Assembly (NCBI GenBank): GCA_027076405.1
Contig: JALTJN010000441.1
Location: 1 to 39,285, forward strand
Length of the DNA stretch: 39,285 bases
Direction of reading: 5' to 3'
Source of the DNA: Chromatiales bacterium
GTDB lineage: Bacteria > Pseudomonadota > Gammaproteobacteria > UBA6429
The notes under the pieces are model-generated. The model did no database searches and was not told the DNA's origin. It saw only the letters and a program-made list of their open reading frames with translations. Shown here one piece after another: positions 28,328 to 37,385 of the stretch (position 1 is the stretch's first letter; each line of letters starts with the position of its first letter). A program made the translations under genes and the position numbers.

Positions 28328-29287
28328 TTACCACTGTATTTCTTTATTTCCCGCATTAAATACAACCGGTGATTGAGCTTGTTTATTAATATGAAGTTGA
28401 AAAATATCAGGACGAGAATAATGACCTGCAACATCAAAGGTACGTTTTGCGTTACTGACTTTTTCACGATCAACTTCACAATATAATATACCTGCTTCTT
28501 TATGCATGGGGCCCGCAACAATTTCACCACCAGGAGAAATAACAATAGAATCTCCCGGATTCACCCATTCATCCGCATCAGAATATAACGAATCCTTTGA
28601 AGGAAAATCATCTGGAATATCACTTCCCTTCATCAGGTTTCCACATCCAATCACCCAACAACAACCTTCACGCGCAATATATTGTAAGGTTGCTATCCAG
28701 TTTTCACCGCTATCGTAGGTGGGAGCAATATAAACTTCGACCCCTTGTGCATATAAAGCATAACGTGCAAGCGGCATAAAATTCTCCCAACATAATAATG
28801 TGCCAATACGACCAACTGATGTATTAACAACATTTAAACCGGAAGCATCACCAAAACCCCACACCATACGCTCTGGATTCGTTGGCATCAATTTACGATG
28901 TTTATTTAATAATTTTCCATCAGCACCAATCACTATAACCGTGTTATAAATAGTTGACTGACTTAACGCACTATCACGTTCCTCGATACCACATACAATC
29001 GTTACATTATTTTTTTTAGCAGTATCATATAACAACGCCAGATCATCTGACTCCATTACCACCGCATTTTTTAACAAGCGCGCATGTAATTCTTCTGATA
29101 AATTCCAGTCACCGCCAGGTCTGAGCCGCCAGATCCAGGTAGGATATCCGGGAATAAATGCTTCAGTGAAGATGACTAACTCAGCACCTTTGTTTGCCGC
29201 CTCTTCAACCGTGGCAACAGCAGCCAAAATCGTTTTATGCTTATCAAGAAAAACAGGTGGCTTTTGTACTATTGCTAATTTTGACAT
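28328..29287 (-). CDS. Nitrilase (carbon-nitrogen hydrolase)
   Basis: The 319-residue nitrilase-superfamily enzyme has the catalytic triad visible: E42 in TEAFIPGYP, K132 in NKHRKLMPTNPER and C166 in LLCWENFMPL. The FIPGYP and the CWEN context are typical of true nitrilases that turn nitriles into acid and ammonia, though cyanide hydratases and amidases share it. It is in an operon with the methyltransferase 12 bases upstream. Confidence 0.88.
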   Translation of the reverse strand: MSKLAIVQKPPVFLDKHKTILAAVATVEEAANKGAELVIFTEAFIPGYPTWIWRLRPGGDWNLSEELHARLLKNAVVMESDDLALLYDTAKKNNVTIVCGIEERDSALSQSTIYNTVIVIGADGKLLNKHRKLMPTNPERMVWGFGDASGLNVVNTSVGRIGTLLCWENFMPLARYALYAQGVEVYIAPTYDSGENWIATLQYIAREGCCWVIGCGNLMKGSDIPDDFPSKDSLYSDADEWVNPGDSIVISPGGEIVAGPMHKEAGILYCEVDREKVSNAKRTFDVAGHYSRPDIFQLHINKQAQSPVVFNAGNKEIQW

Positions 29288-29299
29288 TATGTATTCCCT

Positions 29300-30166
29300 C
29301 TACTTTGTACCTACGGCAACCAGCATTTCACAAGGCCCTTCAAACTGACCATTATTTTCAAATTGAGTAAGTGCTTCTTCAATTTCACTCCATGCTTCAT
29401 CCTGCTCAGTATCTGATAAGCCCGATAACATTTGATGCAAGGCACCAAAAGATTCCTGTTCAAACTGCAAACACTCTGCTGCAGAAGAAATACGAACGGG
29501 CGCATTTATTTTTTTCACTTCAATATCTTTGAAACCCGCCTGTGCAAAAACTTCTTCGAGTTTACCTTCTGCTCCCAGGCTAAAAGGCCCTGGCTGACCG
29601 GGTAAAGGGGCAGGTAATTTCGCACGACGGCGAATAATCGAAACGGGAATGGAAAAAAATGAATTAGTTTCAGCAGTAGAATAAACCATTGCCCCTATTT
29701 TTCCGCCACTTCTTAATTGTTGCTTCATGCCGGCAAGGGCTTTTTGCTGATCGGGGAAATAAATTAATCCAACACGGGAGATCACTGCATCAAAAGGCGC
29801 TGCTTCAAGACTAGATAATGATTCTCCATCAACAACGCATGTTTCAACATTATTGTACCCTGCAAGTTTTGCCGATGAATCTGCAAAACGTAAAATTTCC
29901 GGTGAAAGATCCGTTGCCAATACATGACCTTGCTCCCCCACACGTTTAGCAACCGCAAGGCTTTGCTCTCCCGCACCTGCTGCAACATCGAGTACCCGAC
30001 TTCCCTTTGAAATATCACACATATCCAACATGGTTTCCGTGCCAGGTCCTAACCATCGATTTAATAATGGACCCCAACGGTGCCAGGCTTCTGCTGCCGT
30101 ATTCCATTGTTGTAATGTTGTTTGTTTATATTTATCTGCATCAAATTTTGGTAGATTTTTAGTCAT
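29300..30166 (-). CDS. SAM-dependent methyltransferase, class I
   Basis: The start is set at ATG 30166 because GGAG lies eight bases before it; an earlier ATG at 30178 is the alternative. The 288-residue protein has motif I VLDVAAGAGEQSLA, motif post-I ATDLSPEIL and the acidic motif IV region FDAVISRVGLIYFPD. The UbiE/COQ5-like pattern fits a small-molecule methyltransferase. It is divergent from a LysR regulator and upstream of a nitrilase, so the pair probably handles one nitrile or nitrogen-containing compound. Confidence 0.85.
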   Translation of the reverse strand: MTKNLPKFDADKYKQTTLQQWNTAAEAWHRWGPLLNRWLGPGTETMLDMCDISKGSRVLDVAAGAGEQSLAVAKRVGEQGHVLATDLSPEILRFADSSAKLAGYNNVETCVVDGESLSSLEAAPFDAVISRVGLIYFPDQQKALAGMKQQLRSGGKIGAMVYSTAETNSFFSIPVSIIRRRAKLPAPLPGQPGPFSLGAEGKLEEVFAQAGFKDIEVKKINAPVRISSAAECLQFEQESFGALHQMLSGLSDTEQDEAWSEIEEALTQFENNGQFEGPCEMLVAVGTK

Positions 30167-30253
30167 GACTATCTCCATTGCGTGTCTAGTTTAAGTGCAA
30201 TAAAGTCTAGGCTGTTTATTTTTACTTACAATTATCAAAAAAAAGAAACATAA

Positions 30254-30269
30254 TGTGCAAATATGCACA
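30254..30269. promoter_or_regulatory. LysR-type operator between methyltransferase and LysR genes
   Basis: TGTGCA (30254-30259) and TGCACA (30264-30269) form a perfect 6-4-6 inverted repeat, the size of a LysR-family recognition site. It lies 15 bases before the LysR start codon, where binding would also repress the regulator's own gene, and 88 bases before the methyltransferase start. Confidence 0.6.
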
Positions 30270-30283
30270 AATAGGTGAAGACT

Positions 30284-31165
30284 ATGAATTGGGATGACAT
30301 GCGGCTTTTTCTGGCAGTAGCGCGTACAGGCTCGATTAGTGGTGCAGCGAAACAACTTGAAGTCCAACATTCAACCGTATCCCGACGCATACGATCATTT
30401 GAAGAAAAACTGGGTGCGCGTTTAATTGAACGCAAAAAAGGCGGTTATGAACTCACCGTAGCGGGTGAAAATATCAAACAATCTGCATTACGTATTGAAC
30501 GAGAAATACTCGGTGTCGATGAAGCCTTACTGGGAAAAGACACTAATCTGGTTGGTTCACTTCGGGTCAGTGCTATCAATAACATGGCATCTTCTGTTTT
30601 AATGCCCATGTTCGCGCGATTTAGTCATGACCATCCTCAAATAGATTTACATATTATTGTCTCGAATATGGATGCAAACTTGTCTCAACGTGAAGCAGAT
30701 ATTGCTATTCGTTTAACAAATTCTCCGACAGATACACTGGTGGGAAAACGGCTGCTCACGGTAGCGTCAACCATTTATGGTAGCCGCAAATACCTCGATG
30801 AAATTAAACTCAAAAATACAGAACCAAAGTGGATTGGCGTAAACTGTTGTACCTTTCACAAGACATGGACTAAACATTATTGTTCTCATCAGTCACATAA
30901 TTTTTATAGTGATGATACCTTACTGACACTATCAGCAATTAAAGCAGGACTGGGTATTTCTTATTTACCATGCTTTCTCGGTGATACAGCCCCGGAACTA
31001 CAACGCTTCAGTGACCCCGAAACACAACATAATTTAGGTTTATGGATATTGCTGCATCCGGATCTTAAACGAACCTCAAGAGTACTGGCATTTAGAGATC
31101 ACATGATCAAAAGCATTCAGAGCCAACAAGATTTATTTGAAGGGAAAGCAGAAAAATATAACTAA
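30284..31165 (+). CDS. LysR family transcriptional regulator
   Basis: The start is set at ATG 30284; a GTG nine bases earlier also fits. The 293-residue protein has the N-terminal winged helix of LTTRs (MNWDDMRLFLAVARTGSISG, then KQLEVQHSTVSRRI) and a periplasmic-binding-like effector domain. The operator-like palindrome just upstream and the divergent methyltransferase-nitrilase operon are the standard LTTR arrangement, so it most likely controls that operon; the effector is unknown. Confidence 0.9.
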   Translation: MNWDDMRLFLAVARTGSISGAAKQLEVQHSTVSRRIRSFEEKLGARLIERKKGGYELTVAGENIKQSALRIEREILGVDEALLGKDTNLVGSLRVSAINNMASSVLMPMFARFSHDHPQIDLHIIVSNMDANLSQREADIAIRLTNSPTDTLVGKRLLTVASTIYGSRKYLDEIKLKNTEPKWIGVNCCTFHKTWTKHYCSHQSHNFYSDDTLLTLSAIKAGLGISYLPCFLGDTAPELQRFSDPETQHNLGLWILLHPDLKRTSRVLAFRDHMIKSIQSQQDLFEGKAEKYN

Positions 31166-31184
31166 TAACTTTAACAGTAAACTC

Positions 31185-31472
31185 TTAAGCAACTTTAATT
31201 CGTACAACATTCATAATTTCAAAGTCCAGTCCTGCAACAACTTCAACGGTTGGATAATAAGTAATATTCACTCTTGCACCTTTTAAGTTTTTATATTGTT
31301 GTTTTCTTTTAAACTTAAAAGGAACTTCACAACCTTCAATCATAACGGTATTTAAAATCCATTCATCTTTATCGCGCTGTACATGAGAAATAACTTTTAC
31401 AGACTCGGAATGTGTCAACTCCTGATGTTTTTTAACCAGTTTGTCAGGATCAGATTGTTTAATTTTTTTCAT
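31185..31472 (-). CDS. Conserved small hypothetical protein
   Basis: The 95-residue protein has a lysine-rich N-terminus and a beta-rich C-terminal part (WILNTVMIEGCEVPFKFKRKQQYKNLKGARVNITYYP), with no signal peptide or membrane segment. I recognise no family. The start codon lies one base after the stop of the DUF4197 gene, so it is the last member of the thiS-thiG-trmB operon. Its length and uniform composition argue for a real protein. Confidence 0.65.
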   Translation of the reverse strand: MKKIKQSDPDKLVKKHQELTHSESVKVISHVQRDKDEWILNTVMIEGCEVPFKFKRKQQYKNLKGARVNITYYPTVEVVAGLDFEIMNVVRIKVA

Positions 31473-31473
31473 C

Positions 31474-32220
31474 TTATTTAGAAAATACGCGACGTAATAA
31501 TTCGGTTGTTCTTTTTGCCGGATCTTTTCGAATAGCCATTTCTTCTTTTGCTAAATAATAAAACAATCCATTAATACTTTTATTTATAACATAACCGTTA
31601 ATATCGCTTTTTACTCTTGGTACAAACGGAATCGAATGATACTGCTTTACAGCATGCTTATAAGATTTTATTACTCCTGCCTGAGCCAATGTTGATTCAA
31701 TCACCGGTTTCATCATGGTGGTTAATGATGGTGTCATTTTCTTTTTGAAATATTGTGTCGCGGCATCACTTTTACCGTTGTATATGGTTTGAACATCTTG
31801 CCAGCGCATATCTTTAATTGCGCGATAAAAGATTTGTTTTGCTTTTGGAGCAGCAAGTTCGGCTGCCCTATTCATTTTAATTTCAAGTTCTTTGGTGTAG
31901 CGCCCTAAACCTAATTGCTTTAAAGTTTTATCCGCTTTTTGTAAGTTTTCCGGCAAGGCGATATGAATGGCTTTATCATTTAAATAGCCATTACGCAGAC
32001 TAAGCCGGGAAACGACTCGCCCGGCTCCCACCTTTAGTGCTTCTTTTAAACCGGCGGCAATATCCTGTTGTGTTAATGGTTTTTTATTTAAACGGTTTAA
32101 TACTTCTTGTCCCGACTTAATAATTTTATCCAGCTGATATTTATCATTCGCCACACATGATAACGATAACAAAGAAAATAAAACTAAAACAATAAACTTG
32201 TTGATGGTCAAAATTTTCAT
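31474..32220 (-). CDS. DUF4197 exported protein
   Basis: The start is set at ATG 32220, after a TTG at 32229 was rejected because AAGG stands nine bases upstream of the ATG. The 248-residue product begins with a signal peptide (KFIVLVLFSLLSLSCVAN) and carries the DUF4197 pattern: MNRAAELAAPKAKQIFYRAI, TQYFKKKMTPSLTTMMKPVI and the closing AIRKDPAKRTTELLRRVF. The role is unknown. It starts one base after trmB on the same strand. Confidence 0.8.
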   Translation of the reverse strand: MKILTINKFIVLVLFSLLSLSCVANDKYQLDKIIKSGQEVLNRLNKKPLTQQDIAAGLKEALKVGAGRVVSRLSLRNGYLNDKAIHIALPENLQKADKTLKQLGLGRYTKELEIKMNRAAELAAPKAKQIFYRAIKDMRWQDVQTIYNGKSDAATQYFKKKMTPSLTTMMKPVIESTLAQAGVIKSYKHAVKQYHSIPFVPRVKSDINGYVINKSINGLFYYLAKEEMAIRKDPAKRTTELLRRVFSK

Positions 32221-32221
32221 A

Positions 32222-32914
32222 TTATGCAACCTTTTTAAAGATCAAATCCCACACACCATGCCCCAGACGTTGGCCACGTTGTTCAAACTTGGTTAAAGGT
32301 CGATATTCAGGGCGGAGTAAATATTGATCTTTGCCCGCGATATTTTCAAAACCTGCTGATGCTGTCATTACGCTCATCATATGTTGTGCATAATGTTCCC
32401 AGTCCGTTGCCATATGAAACACGCCACCTGTCTTTAATTTTTTTCTTAAAAGCTGAACAAATTCCTGTTGCACAATACGTCGTTTGTGATGACGTTTTTT
32501 ATGCCAGGGGTCGGCAAAAAACAAATACACGGCATCAAGTGATTCATCCGCTATCATTTTGTTTAACACATCAACCGCATCATCATTAATGACCCGAATA
32601 TTTTTTAAACCGTGTTCTTCAATTTGTAGTAATAAATTCCCAACACCGGGGCTATGGACTTCTACACCAATATAATTCTTATCCGGATTATTGACTGCCA
32701 TTTCAGCCAACGAAGTACCGTTACCAAAACCTATTTCTAATATTGTTGGCGCAGAGCGTTGGAAAACATCAGAAAAATTAATTGTCTCATCCTGAAGTTC
32801 TAAACCATAAATTGGAAATAAATGATCAAGCGCACGCTGCTGCCCGACCGTTAAACGACCTTGCCGTTTAACAAAAGAGCGAATACGACGAATGAATGTT
32901 TTTTCTTCAGACAT
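32222..32914 (-). CDS. trmB: tRNA (guanine-46-N7)-methyltransferase
   Basis: TrmB makes m7G46 in tRNA variable loops. The start is at ATG 32914 (MSEEKTF). The 230-residue protein has the N-terminal [22 protein letters not shown], the SAM site [14 protein letters not shown], the family motif [17 protein letters not shown] and the end [14 protein letters not shown]. It lies downstream of thiG, an arrangement seen in many gammaproteobacteria, with 30 bases between the genes. Confidence 0.95.
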   Translation of the reverse strand: MSEEKTFIRRIRSFVKRQGRLTVGQQRALDHLFPIYGLELQDETINFSDVFQRSAPTILEIGFGNGTSLAEMAVNNPDKNYIGVEVHSPGVGNLLLQIEEHGLKNIRVINDDAVDVLNKMIADESLDAVYLFFADPWHKKRHHKRRIVQQEFVQLLRKKLKTGGVFHMATDWEHYAQHMMSVMTASAGFENIAGKDQYLLRPEYRPLTKFEQRGQRLGHGVWDLIFKKVA

Positions 32915-32944
32915 ATAAAATAACAAACCACAGAGGGCATTGCT

Positions 32945-33739
32945 TTAAAAGAACGTTCCATCAACCGGTGACGATGCGCTGGCATAACGTTTACGTGGCA
33001 TACGTCCGGCAAGATAAGCTTCGCGTCCGGCTTCAATCGCTTTTTTCATTGCCGATGCCATAAGCACAGGATCTTTCGCACCTGCGATCGCGGTGTTCAT
33101 TAAGACACCATCGCAACCAAGCTCCATCGCAAAAGCAGCATCAGATGCCGTGCCGACACCCGCGTCAATTAAAACAGGCACATTTAATTCTTCAATAATA
33201 AATTTAATACCATAAGGATTTTGCACACCTAAACCCGAACCAATCGGCGCAGCAAGTGGCATAACGGCAACACAACCCATAGCTTCTAATTCTTTTGCAA
33301 TGGTTAAGTCATCGGTTGTATAAACCATGACTTCAAAATCTTCTTTTATTAAAATTTCTGCCGCTTTTAAAGTTTGAATCACATCCGGATATAATGTTTT
33401 TTCATCCGCCAATACTTCAAGCTTCACTAAGTTATGTCCATCTAATAATTCACGCGCCAAGCGACAAGTACGCACCGCATCATCTACGGTATAACAGCCG
33501 GCAGTGTTTGGTAAAATAGTATATTTTTCCGGTGGAATTGCTTCGAGTAAATTAGGTTCATCGGCTCGCTGCCCCATATTACTGCGGCGTACCGCTACGG
33601 TCACAATTTCTGCACCGCTGGCTTCTGTTGCAAGACGAGTTTGTTCATTGCCGGTATATTTACCGGAGCCGACTAATAAACGTGATGAGTATGTTTTGCC
33701 AGCAATGACTAATGGCGAATCTTTAACTGTATCTGTCAT
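32945..33739 (-). CDS. thiG: Thiazole synthase
   Basis: ThiG builds the thiazole phosphate of thiamine from deoxyxylulose 5-phosphate, dehydroglycine and the sulfur on ThiS. The 264 residues hold the signature [46 protein letters not shown] and [27 protein letters not shown]. The Schiff-base lysine is in the VKLEVL segment. AGGAAAAAG precedes the ATG. It follows thiS after 156 bases that hold a palindromic element. Confidence 0.96.
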   Translation of the reverse strand: MTDTVKDSPLVIAGKTYSSRLLVGSGKYTGNEQTRLATEASGAEIVTVAVRRSNMGQRADEPNLLEAIPPEKYTILPNTAGCYTVDDAVRTCRLARELLDGHNLVKLEVLADEKTLYPDVIQTLKAAEILIKEDFEVMVYTTDDLTIAKELEAMGCVAVMPLAAPIGSGLGVQNPYGIKFIIEELNVPVLIDAGVGTASDAAFAMELGCDGVLMNTAIAGAKDPVLMASAMKKAIEAGREAYLAGRMPRKRYASASSPVDGTFF

Positions 33740-33805
33740 TCTTTTTCCTGTTTAATTCCTGAAATTTATTGACTTATTTTTTGCTAACGTGCTGTTCGAT
33801 TTACT

Positions 33806-33883
33806 ACGCGGTTTTTCCTGACACCGCGTCGGCCTGATACCCTCTTAATGACTTCGATAAAGAGGGGCACTACGAGAGCCGAC
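33806..33883. repeat. Palindromic element between thiS and thiG
   Basis: Two adjacent hairpins: ACGCGGT/ACCGCGT (33806-33812/33823-33829), then GTCGGC/GCCGAC (33828-33833/33878-33883) enclosing CCCTCTT/AAGAGGG (33840-33846/33860-33866). The GC-rich block is unlike the AT-rich surroundings and sits inside an operon. It may be a mobile palindromic repeat or an mRNA element that controls thiG. No close copy was seen in the window. Confidence 0.6.
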
Positions 33884-33895
33884 CTACAAAACCAT

Positions 33896-34096
33896 TTAGC
33901 CACCACCGACGGCATGAACGATTTCAACCTTGTCTCCGGCCTGAAAAATATGCTCGGAATACCGACTACGCGACACAATTTCGAGATTCACTTCCATGGC
34001 AATCCGTTGACCGGTTATCTCCATTTCACTGACTAATTGTTCAGCCGTTAGCCCTTCTGTAACATCTCGCTGCTCGCCATTAACAATAATTTGCAT
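33896..34096 (-). CDS. thiS: ThiS sulfur-carrier protein
   Basis: The start is set at ATG 34096, giving MQIIVNGEQRD; AAGG lies seven bases upstream, and the frame is open further only without a good start. The 66-residue ubiquitin-fold carrier ends in the required di-glycine tail (VGGG, with one extra Gly compared with the usual GG end). The C-terminal Gly is adenylated by ThiF and carries sulfur to ThiG. The first gene of its operon; the 81 bases to the divergent acyl-CoA synthetase gene contain no TPP-riboswitch-like structure. Confidence 0.92.
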   Translation of the reverse strand: MQIIVNGEQRDVTEGLTAEQLVSEMEITGQRIAMEVNLEIVSRSRYSEHIFQAGDKVEIVHAVGGG

Positions 34097-34177
34097 GCTA
34101 AACCTTAAAATACTGGTCGATGGAGTTTTAGAATTAATATATCCTCTCACTCATCATAACTAAAAAATAATAATACT

Positions 34178-35986
34178 ATGAGAATTCTACCACAGCTTAT
34201 ACCCTGCAACACGGCTGGTACGCTTGACCGCTTATTTCGTATCCGCTGCCTAACCTCACCTGAACGCGCGGCTTACCGCTATTTTGATCGTGCCACGAAA
34301 ACCTGGCCTCAAGTCACCTGGAAAGAAATGGCGGATTTATCCAGCCGTTATCAACAGGGGCTACAACAAGAAGGGCTGGGTAAAGGGGATCGCGTCGCTA
34401 TACAGCTAAAAAACTGCATTGAATGGGTTGCCTTTGAACAAGCCGCACTTGGTCTTGGCTTGGTGATCGTACCGCTTTATGTCGATGACCGTGCAGATAA
34501 TGTGGCTTACATAACACATGATGCCGGGGTCAAAGTCCTTTTGGTTAATGATGCCAAACAATGGCAGGATCTCTCTGTCCATATTACTGAAGATTCCCCT
34601 CTCAAACGGGTGGTCTTATTGCATTGTGATAAACCGGAGCTCGTAGAGCAAAATTCTATTCTCAGCCCCATTGAAAACTGGTTGCCTGAAGAGCCCGCCC
34701 ACTTGCAGGAACGCGGGGGAGATCCAGATGATCTGGCTACAATCGTTTATACCTCAGGGACAACCGGCCGTCCAAAAGGTGTAATGTTAAGCCATCGTAA
34801 TATTTTGTTTGATGCCGAGTCACTACTAAAGAAAATTGGAGTGGAAGATCCTCACACACTGGAGTTTTTGTCCTTCCTGCCTTTATCACACATGTATGAA
34901 CGTACCATTGGTTATTATGTCCCCATGATGGCAGGTGCTAAAGTCAGTTATGCGCGCTCAGTACAAACTTTAGCCGAAGATTTTCAGACCATTAAGCCAA
35001 CGATTATCGCTACAGTACCGCGAATATTTGAACGCTTCTATGACAAGATGCAACAAAAGCTCACCAAGCAATCCATTGTTGCCCGCTCTCTGTTTCGTCT
35101 GGCAGTGCATGTCGGCTGGAAAAACTTTAAATTCAAGCAAAAAACGGGATGGTTTAGTCCTGTTATTTTACTTAACCCGCTACTACACAAAATAATTGCC
35201 GTTAAAGTTCAGCAGCTTCTTGGTGGCAACTTAAAACTCGCAGCTTCCGGTGGTGCTGCACTGCCCGAATCGGTTGCAAAAACATTTATTGGTCTCGGAA
35301 TTAATATTTTTCAGGGATACGGTATGACCGAAAGCAGCCCGGCTGTGACCATGAATAATTTTTCACTCAATATCCCTACCAGTGTCGGTCAAATTATGCC
35401 GGGCATTGAATGTCGCACCGCAGAAAATGACGAACTACAAATTAAAGGCCCGGTTGTCATGCTCGGTTACTGGAATAACCATCAGGCAACCAGCGAAGTA
35501 TTAACAGAAGATGGCTGGTTACGCACCGGTGACAAGGCTCGCATTGAAAATCAGGTTGTTTATATTACCGGTCGAATTAAAGATATTTTAATTATGTCGA
35601 ACGGTGAAAAAATCCCGCCGGTTGATATGGAAATGGCCATTACCCTCTTACCTGAATTTGAACAGGCACTGATTATTGGTGAAGGAAAATCCTATCTAAG
35701 TGCATTGATTGTTCTAAATGGTGAAACATGGCCAGAGCTTGCTCAACAACATGGTCTTGATCCGCTTGATCCTGAAAGCTTAAAAAACAAAAAACTCGCT
35801 CACGATATTTTAAAACTCATTGCCAAAGCGTTACATGATTTCCCCGGTTACGCAAAAGTACGACGAGTGACTTTAACCTTAAAGCCCTGGACCATCGAAG
35901 ACGGGCTGATGACACCAACATTAAAAATTAAACGTGCGTTGGTAATTAAAGAATTTCAAAAAGAAATTGATGAAATGTATAAATAA
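34178..35986 (+). CDS. Long-chain acyl-CoA synthetase (AMP-forming)
   Basis: The 602-residue ANL-family enzyme activates fatty acids to acyl-CoA through acyl-AMP. Motifs in order: YTSGTTGRPKGVMLSH (P-loop, about residue 191-206), FLPLSHMYERT, GYGMTESSP, GWLRTGDKARI and GRIKDILIMSNGEKI (hinge). The C-terminal lysine is in TLKIKRALVI. The FadD15/ACSBG-type architecture fits this length. It stands alone, divergent from thiS, and is followed by REP-like palindromes. Confidence 0.92.
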   Translation: MRILPQLIPCNTAGTLDRLFRIRCLTSPERAAYRYFDRATKTWPQVTWKEMADLSSRYQQGLQQEGLGKGDRVAIQLKNCIEWVAFEQAALGLGLVIVPLYVDDRADNVAYITHDAGVKVLLVNDAKQWQDLSVHITEDSPLKRVVLLHCDKPELVEQNSILSPIENWLPEEPAHLQERGGDPDDLATIVYTSGTTGRPKGVMLSHRNILFDAESLLKKIGVEDPHTLEFLSFLPLSHMYERTIGYYVPMMAGAKVSYARSVQTLAEDFQTIKPTIIATVPRIFERFYDKMQQKLTKQSIVARSLFRLAVHVGWKNFKFKQKTGWFSPVILLNPLLHKIIAVKVQQLLGGNLKLAASGGAALPESVAKTFIGLGINIFQGYGMTESSPAVTMNNFSLNIPTSVGQIMPGIECRTAENDELQIKGPVVMLGYWNNHQATSEVLTEDGWLRTGDKARIENQVVYITGRIKDILIMSNGEKIPPVDMEMAITLLPEFEQALIIGEGKSYLSALIVLNGETWPELAQQHGLDPLDPESLKNKKLAHDILKLIAKALHDFPGYAKVRRVTLTLKPWTIEDGLMTPTLKIKRALVIKEFQKEIDEMYK

Positions 35987-35994
35987 CTTCACTG

Positions 35995-36057
35995 TAGATT
36001 CCGGCTTAAATCTTGCCGGAATGACAATATAGCTTATATTGATACCAGTTTTTAAAT
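35995..36057. repeat. REP-like repeat, copy A
   Basis: A 63-base unit starting TAGATTCCGGCTTAAATCTT and containing the hairpin ATTCCGG/CCGGAAT; it ends in TTTTTAAAT. Copy B at 36115-36177 has about 85 percent identity in the same orientation. Confidence 0.75.
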
Positions 36058-36072
36058 AAGAAAAAGCACGTT

Positions 36073-36097
36073 ATTCCCGCATGGTGTTAGCGGGAAT
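36073..36097. repeat. Palindrome ATTCCCGC/GCGGGAAT
   Basis: A perfect 8-bp stem (36073-36080/36090-36097) with a nine-base loop, between the two REP-like copies. It resembles the ATTCCCGC-type palindromes widespread in proteobacterial intergenic regions and shares the ATTCC core with its neighbours. Confidence 0.65.
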
Positions 36098-36114
36098 CCA
36101 GAGGGTTTAAATAA

Positions 36115-36177
36115 TAGATTCCGGCTTAATGCTTACCGGAATGACATTATAGCTTATATTAGTACTGGCTTTTAAAT
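36115..36177. repeat. REP-like repeat, copy B, overlaps hydrolase C-terminus
   Basis: The second 63-base copy of the unit at 35995, with hairpin ATTCCGG/CCGGAAT. It extends over the stop codon of the minus-strand hydrolase, so the last codons (FKSQY) are encoded by the repeat. Confidence 0.75.
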
Positions 36178-36818
36178 TTGCTTAACCATTTAATAACAGC
36201 GGAAGTAAAATCAGTTTCATAATCATCAAACTTATGGTTTGCACCCGCAATTGAAACTTGCTGATAAAGCGGCCCGACAAATTCAACACGTTCATCGGCA
36301 TCATTAACATCTTTAGCATTATCTCCGCCCCAAATATCCAGCACCGGGACAGTTACTTCACTAATTGTTTCACTACATGACAAAGGATAATCGCCATTAT
36401 TACGACAACCGGCAATAATTAAACCCGCAATTGGCGCAGCCTTATTTTCTGCCATAAAAGCACTCACCATACGTGAGCCCATACTGTGTCCCATAAGATA
36501 AATATGTTTTACCTTTTTTTCTTTTCTTAAAAATCTGATCGCTGAATTAATGGTTTTATATGCTTCAGGAAAGTCTAAAGCATAATCCCGCCAATATTTA
36601 TTCTCTGCTGGCATTTGCAATGACAAGGTATGCCAGTGCATTTTTTCATTAACATCCTTACGCAAAGGATCAACCACTTTCCAGTCGGGTGAATGAGCGC
36701 GACCATGTGCAAGTATTAATGCCGAGTTGGTATTTCCCTCAAGATACAAAGAATTTTCTGGCTTATCGGCATAAGCAGAAAAAGAAAATAATAAAAATAA
36801 AGTGAATATTATTTTCAT
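36159..36818 (-). CDS. Exported alpha/beta hydrolase
   Basis: The 219-residue protein starts with a signal peptide (MKIIFTLFLLFSFSAYA, then DKPEN), so it works in the periplasm or outside. The nucleophile elbow GHSMGSR is visible, with possible acid D in VLDIWGGDNA and histidine in GANHKFDD near the end. The substrate is unknown; esterase or dienelactone-hydrolase-like families are candidates. It begins six bases after the gspG stop, so it is likely cotranscribed. Its end is formed by a REP-like repeat. Confidence 0.8.
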   Translation of the reverse strand: MKIIFTLFLLFSFSAYADKPENSLYLEGNTNSALILAHGRAHSPDWKVVDPLRKDVNEKMHWHTLSLQMPAENKYWRDYALDFPEAYKTINSAIRFLRKEKKVKHIYLMGHSMGSRMVSAFMAENKAAPIAGLIIAGCRNNGDYPLSCSETISEVTVPVLDIWGGDNAKDVNDADERVEFVGPLYQQVSIAGANHKFDDYETDFTSAVIKWLSKFKSQY

Positions 36819-36824
36819 TTATTG

Positions 36825-37247
36825 TTATTCAATATTCCAGTTACCAATATCATCATCACTGGGCTGACCATCCGGCCCGAGAGAATAAAGATCTAAATCT
36901 GAGTGTGTGCCCGGAAAGAGGTATAAATATTCCTGCCCCCATGGATCTTTATTTAACTTTTTAATATAGCCACCCTTTTTATAATTACGCGGCTGAGGTG
37001 AACCGGAAGGTTTAGTTACCAGCGCTTCCAAGCCTTGATCAGTACTCGGGTACTGATAGTTATCTAATTTATAAATATTTAAAGCGCTTTCCAGTGAGGT
37101 AATATCATGTTTGGCTTTTTCAATTCGCGCCTGTTCCGGACGGCTCATAATTTTAGGCACGACTGCTGCGGCTAAAATCCCCAGAATAACCACAACCACC
37201 ATGATCTCGATTAAAGTAAAACCGCCTTGTTTAATATTATTTCTCAT
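36825..37247 (-). CDS. gspG: GspG-type major pseudopilin
   Basis: The 140-residue protein has the prepilin peptidase site KQGG-FTLIEIMVVVVILGILAAAVVPKIM with Glu5, the helix that holds the pseudopilus, and the GspG C-terminal calcium-binding block (DPWGQEYLYLFPG, then DLDLYSLGPDGQPSDDDIGNW). It builds the type II secretion pseudopilus. No other gsp gene is in this window, so it is either an orphan or part of a split locus. Downstream is the exported hydrolase, a possible T2SS substrate; that link is inference. Confidence 0.92.
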   Translation of the reverse strand: MRNNIKQGGFTLIEIMVVVVILGILAAAVVPKIMSRPEQARIEKAKHDITSLESALNIYKLDNYQYPSTDQGLEALVTKPSGSPQPRNYKKGGYIKKLNKDPWGQEYLYLFPGTHSDLDLYSLGPDGQPSDDDIGNWNIE

Positions 37248-37385
37248 TCCATTAAATCCTGTTTTAAATTTATTTTACATCGTTCACGTTACAGTAATCT
37301 TACGCTAAAAAACGTGAATCAGCACCAAAAGATAACCATTCCAGACTATACTCAAACTTTCTACATAAAAATATGTCTCTTTATC

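Noticed and set aside
33784..34036. ORFs across the thiS-thiG spacer and antisense to thiS
   Set aside because: They cover palindromic DNA or lie antisense to thiS, with no ribosome-binding site or protein-like pattern.
34097..34177. TPP riboswitch upstream of thiS
   Set aside because: Only 81 AT-rich bases are available before the divergent gene and no thi-box motif is visible.
37227..37385. Longer N-terminus for the START-like protein
   Set aside because: The extension overlaps the gspG start and codes for unlikely sequence; ATG 37386 yields a signal peptide.
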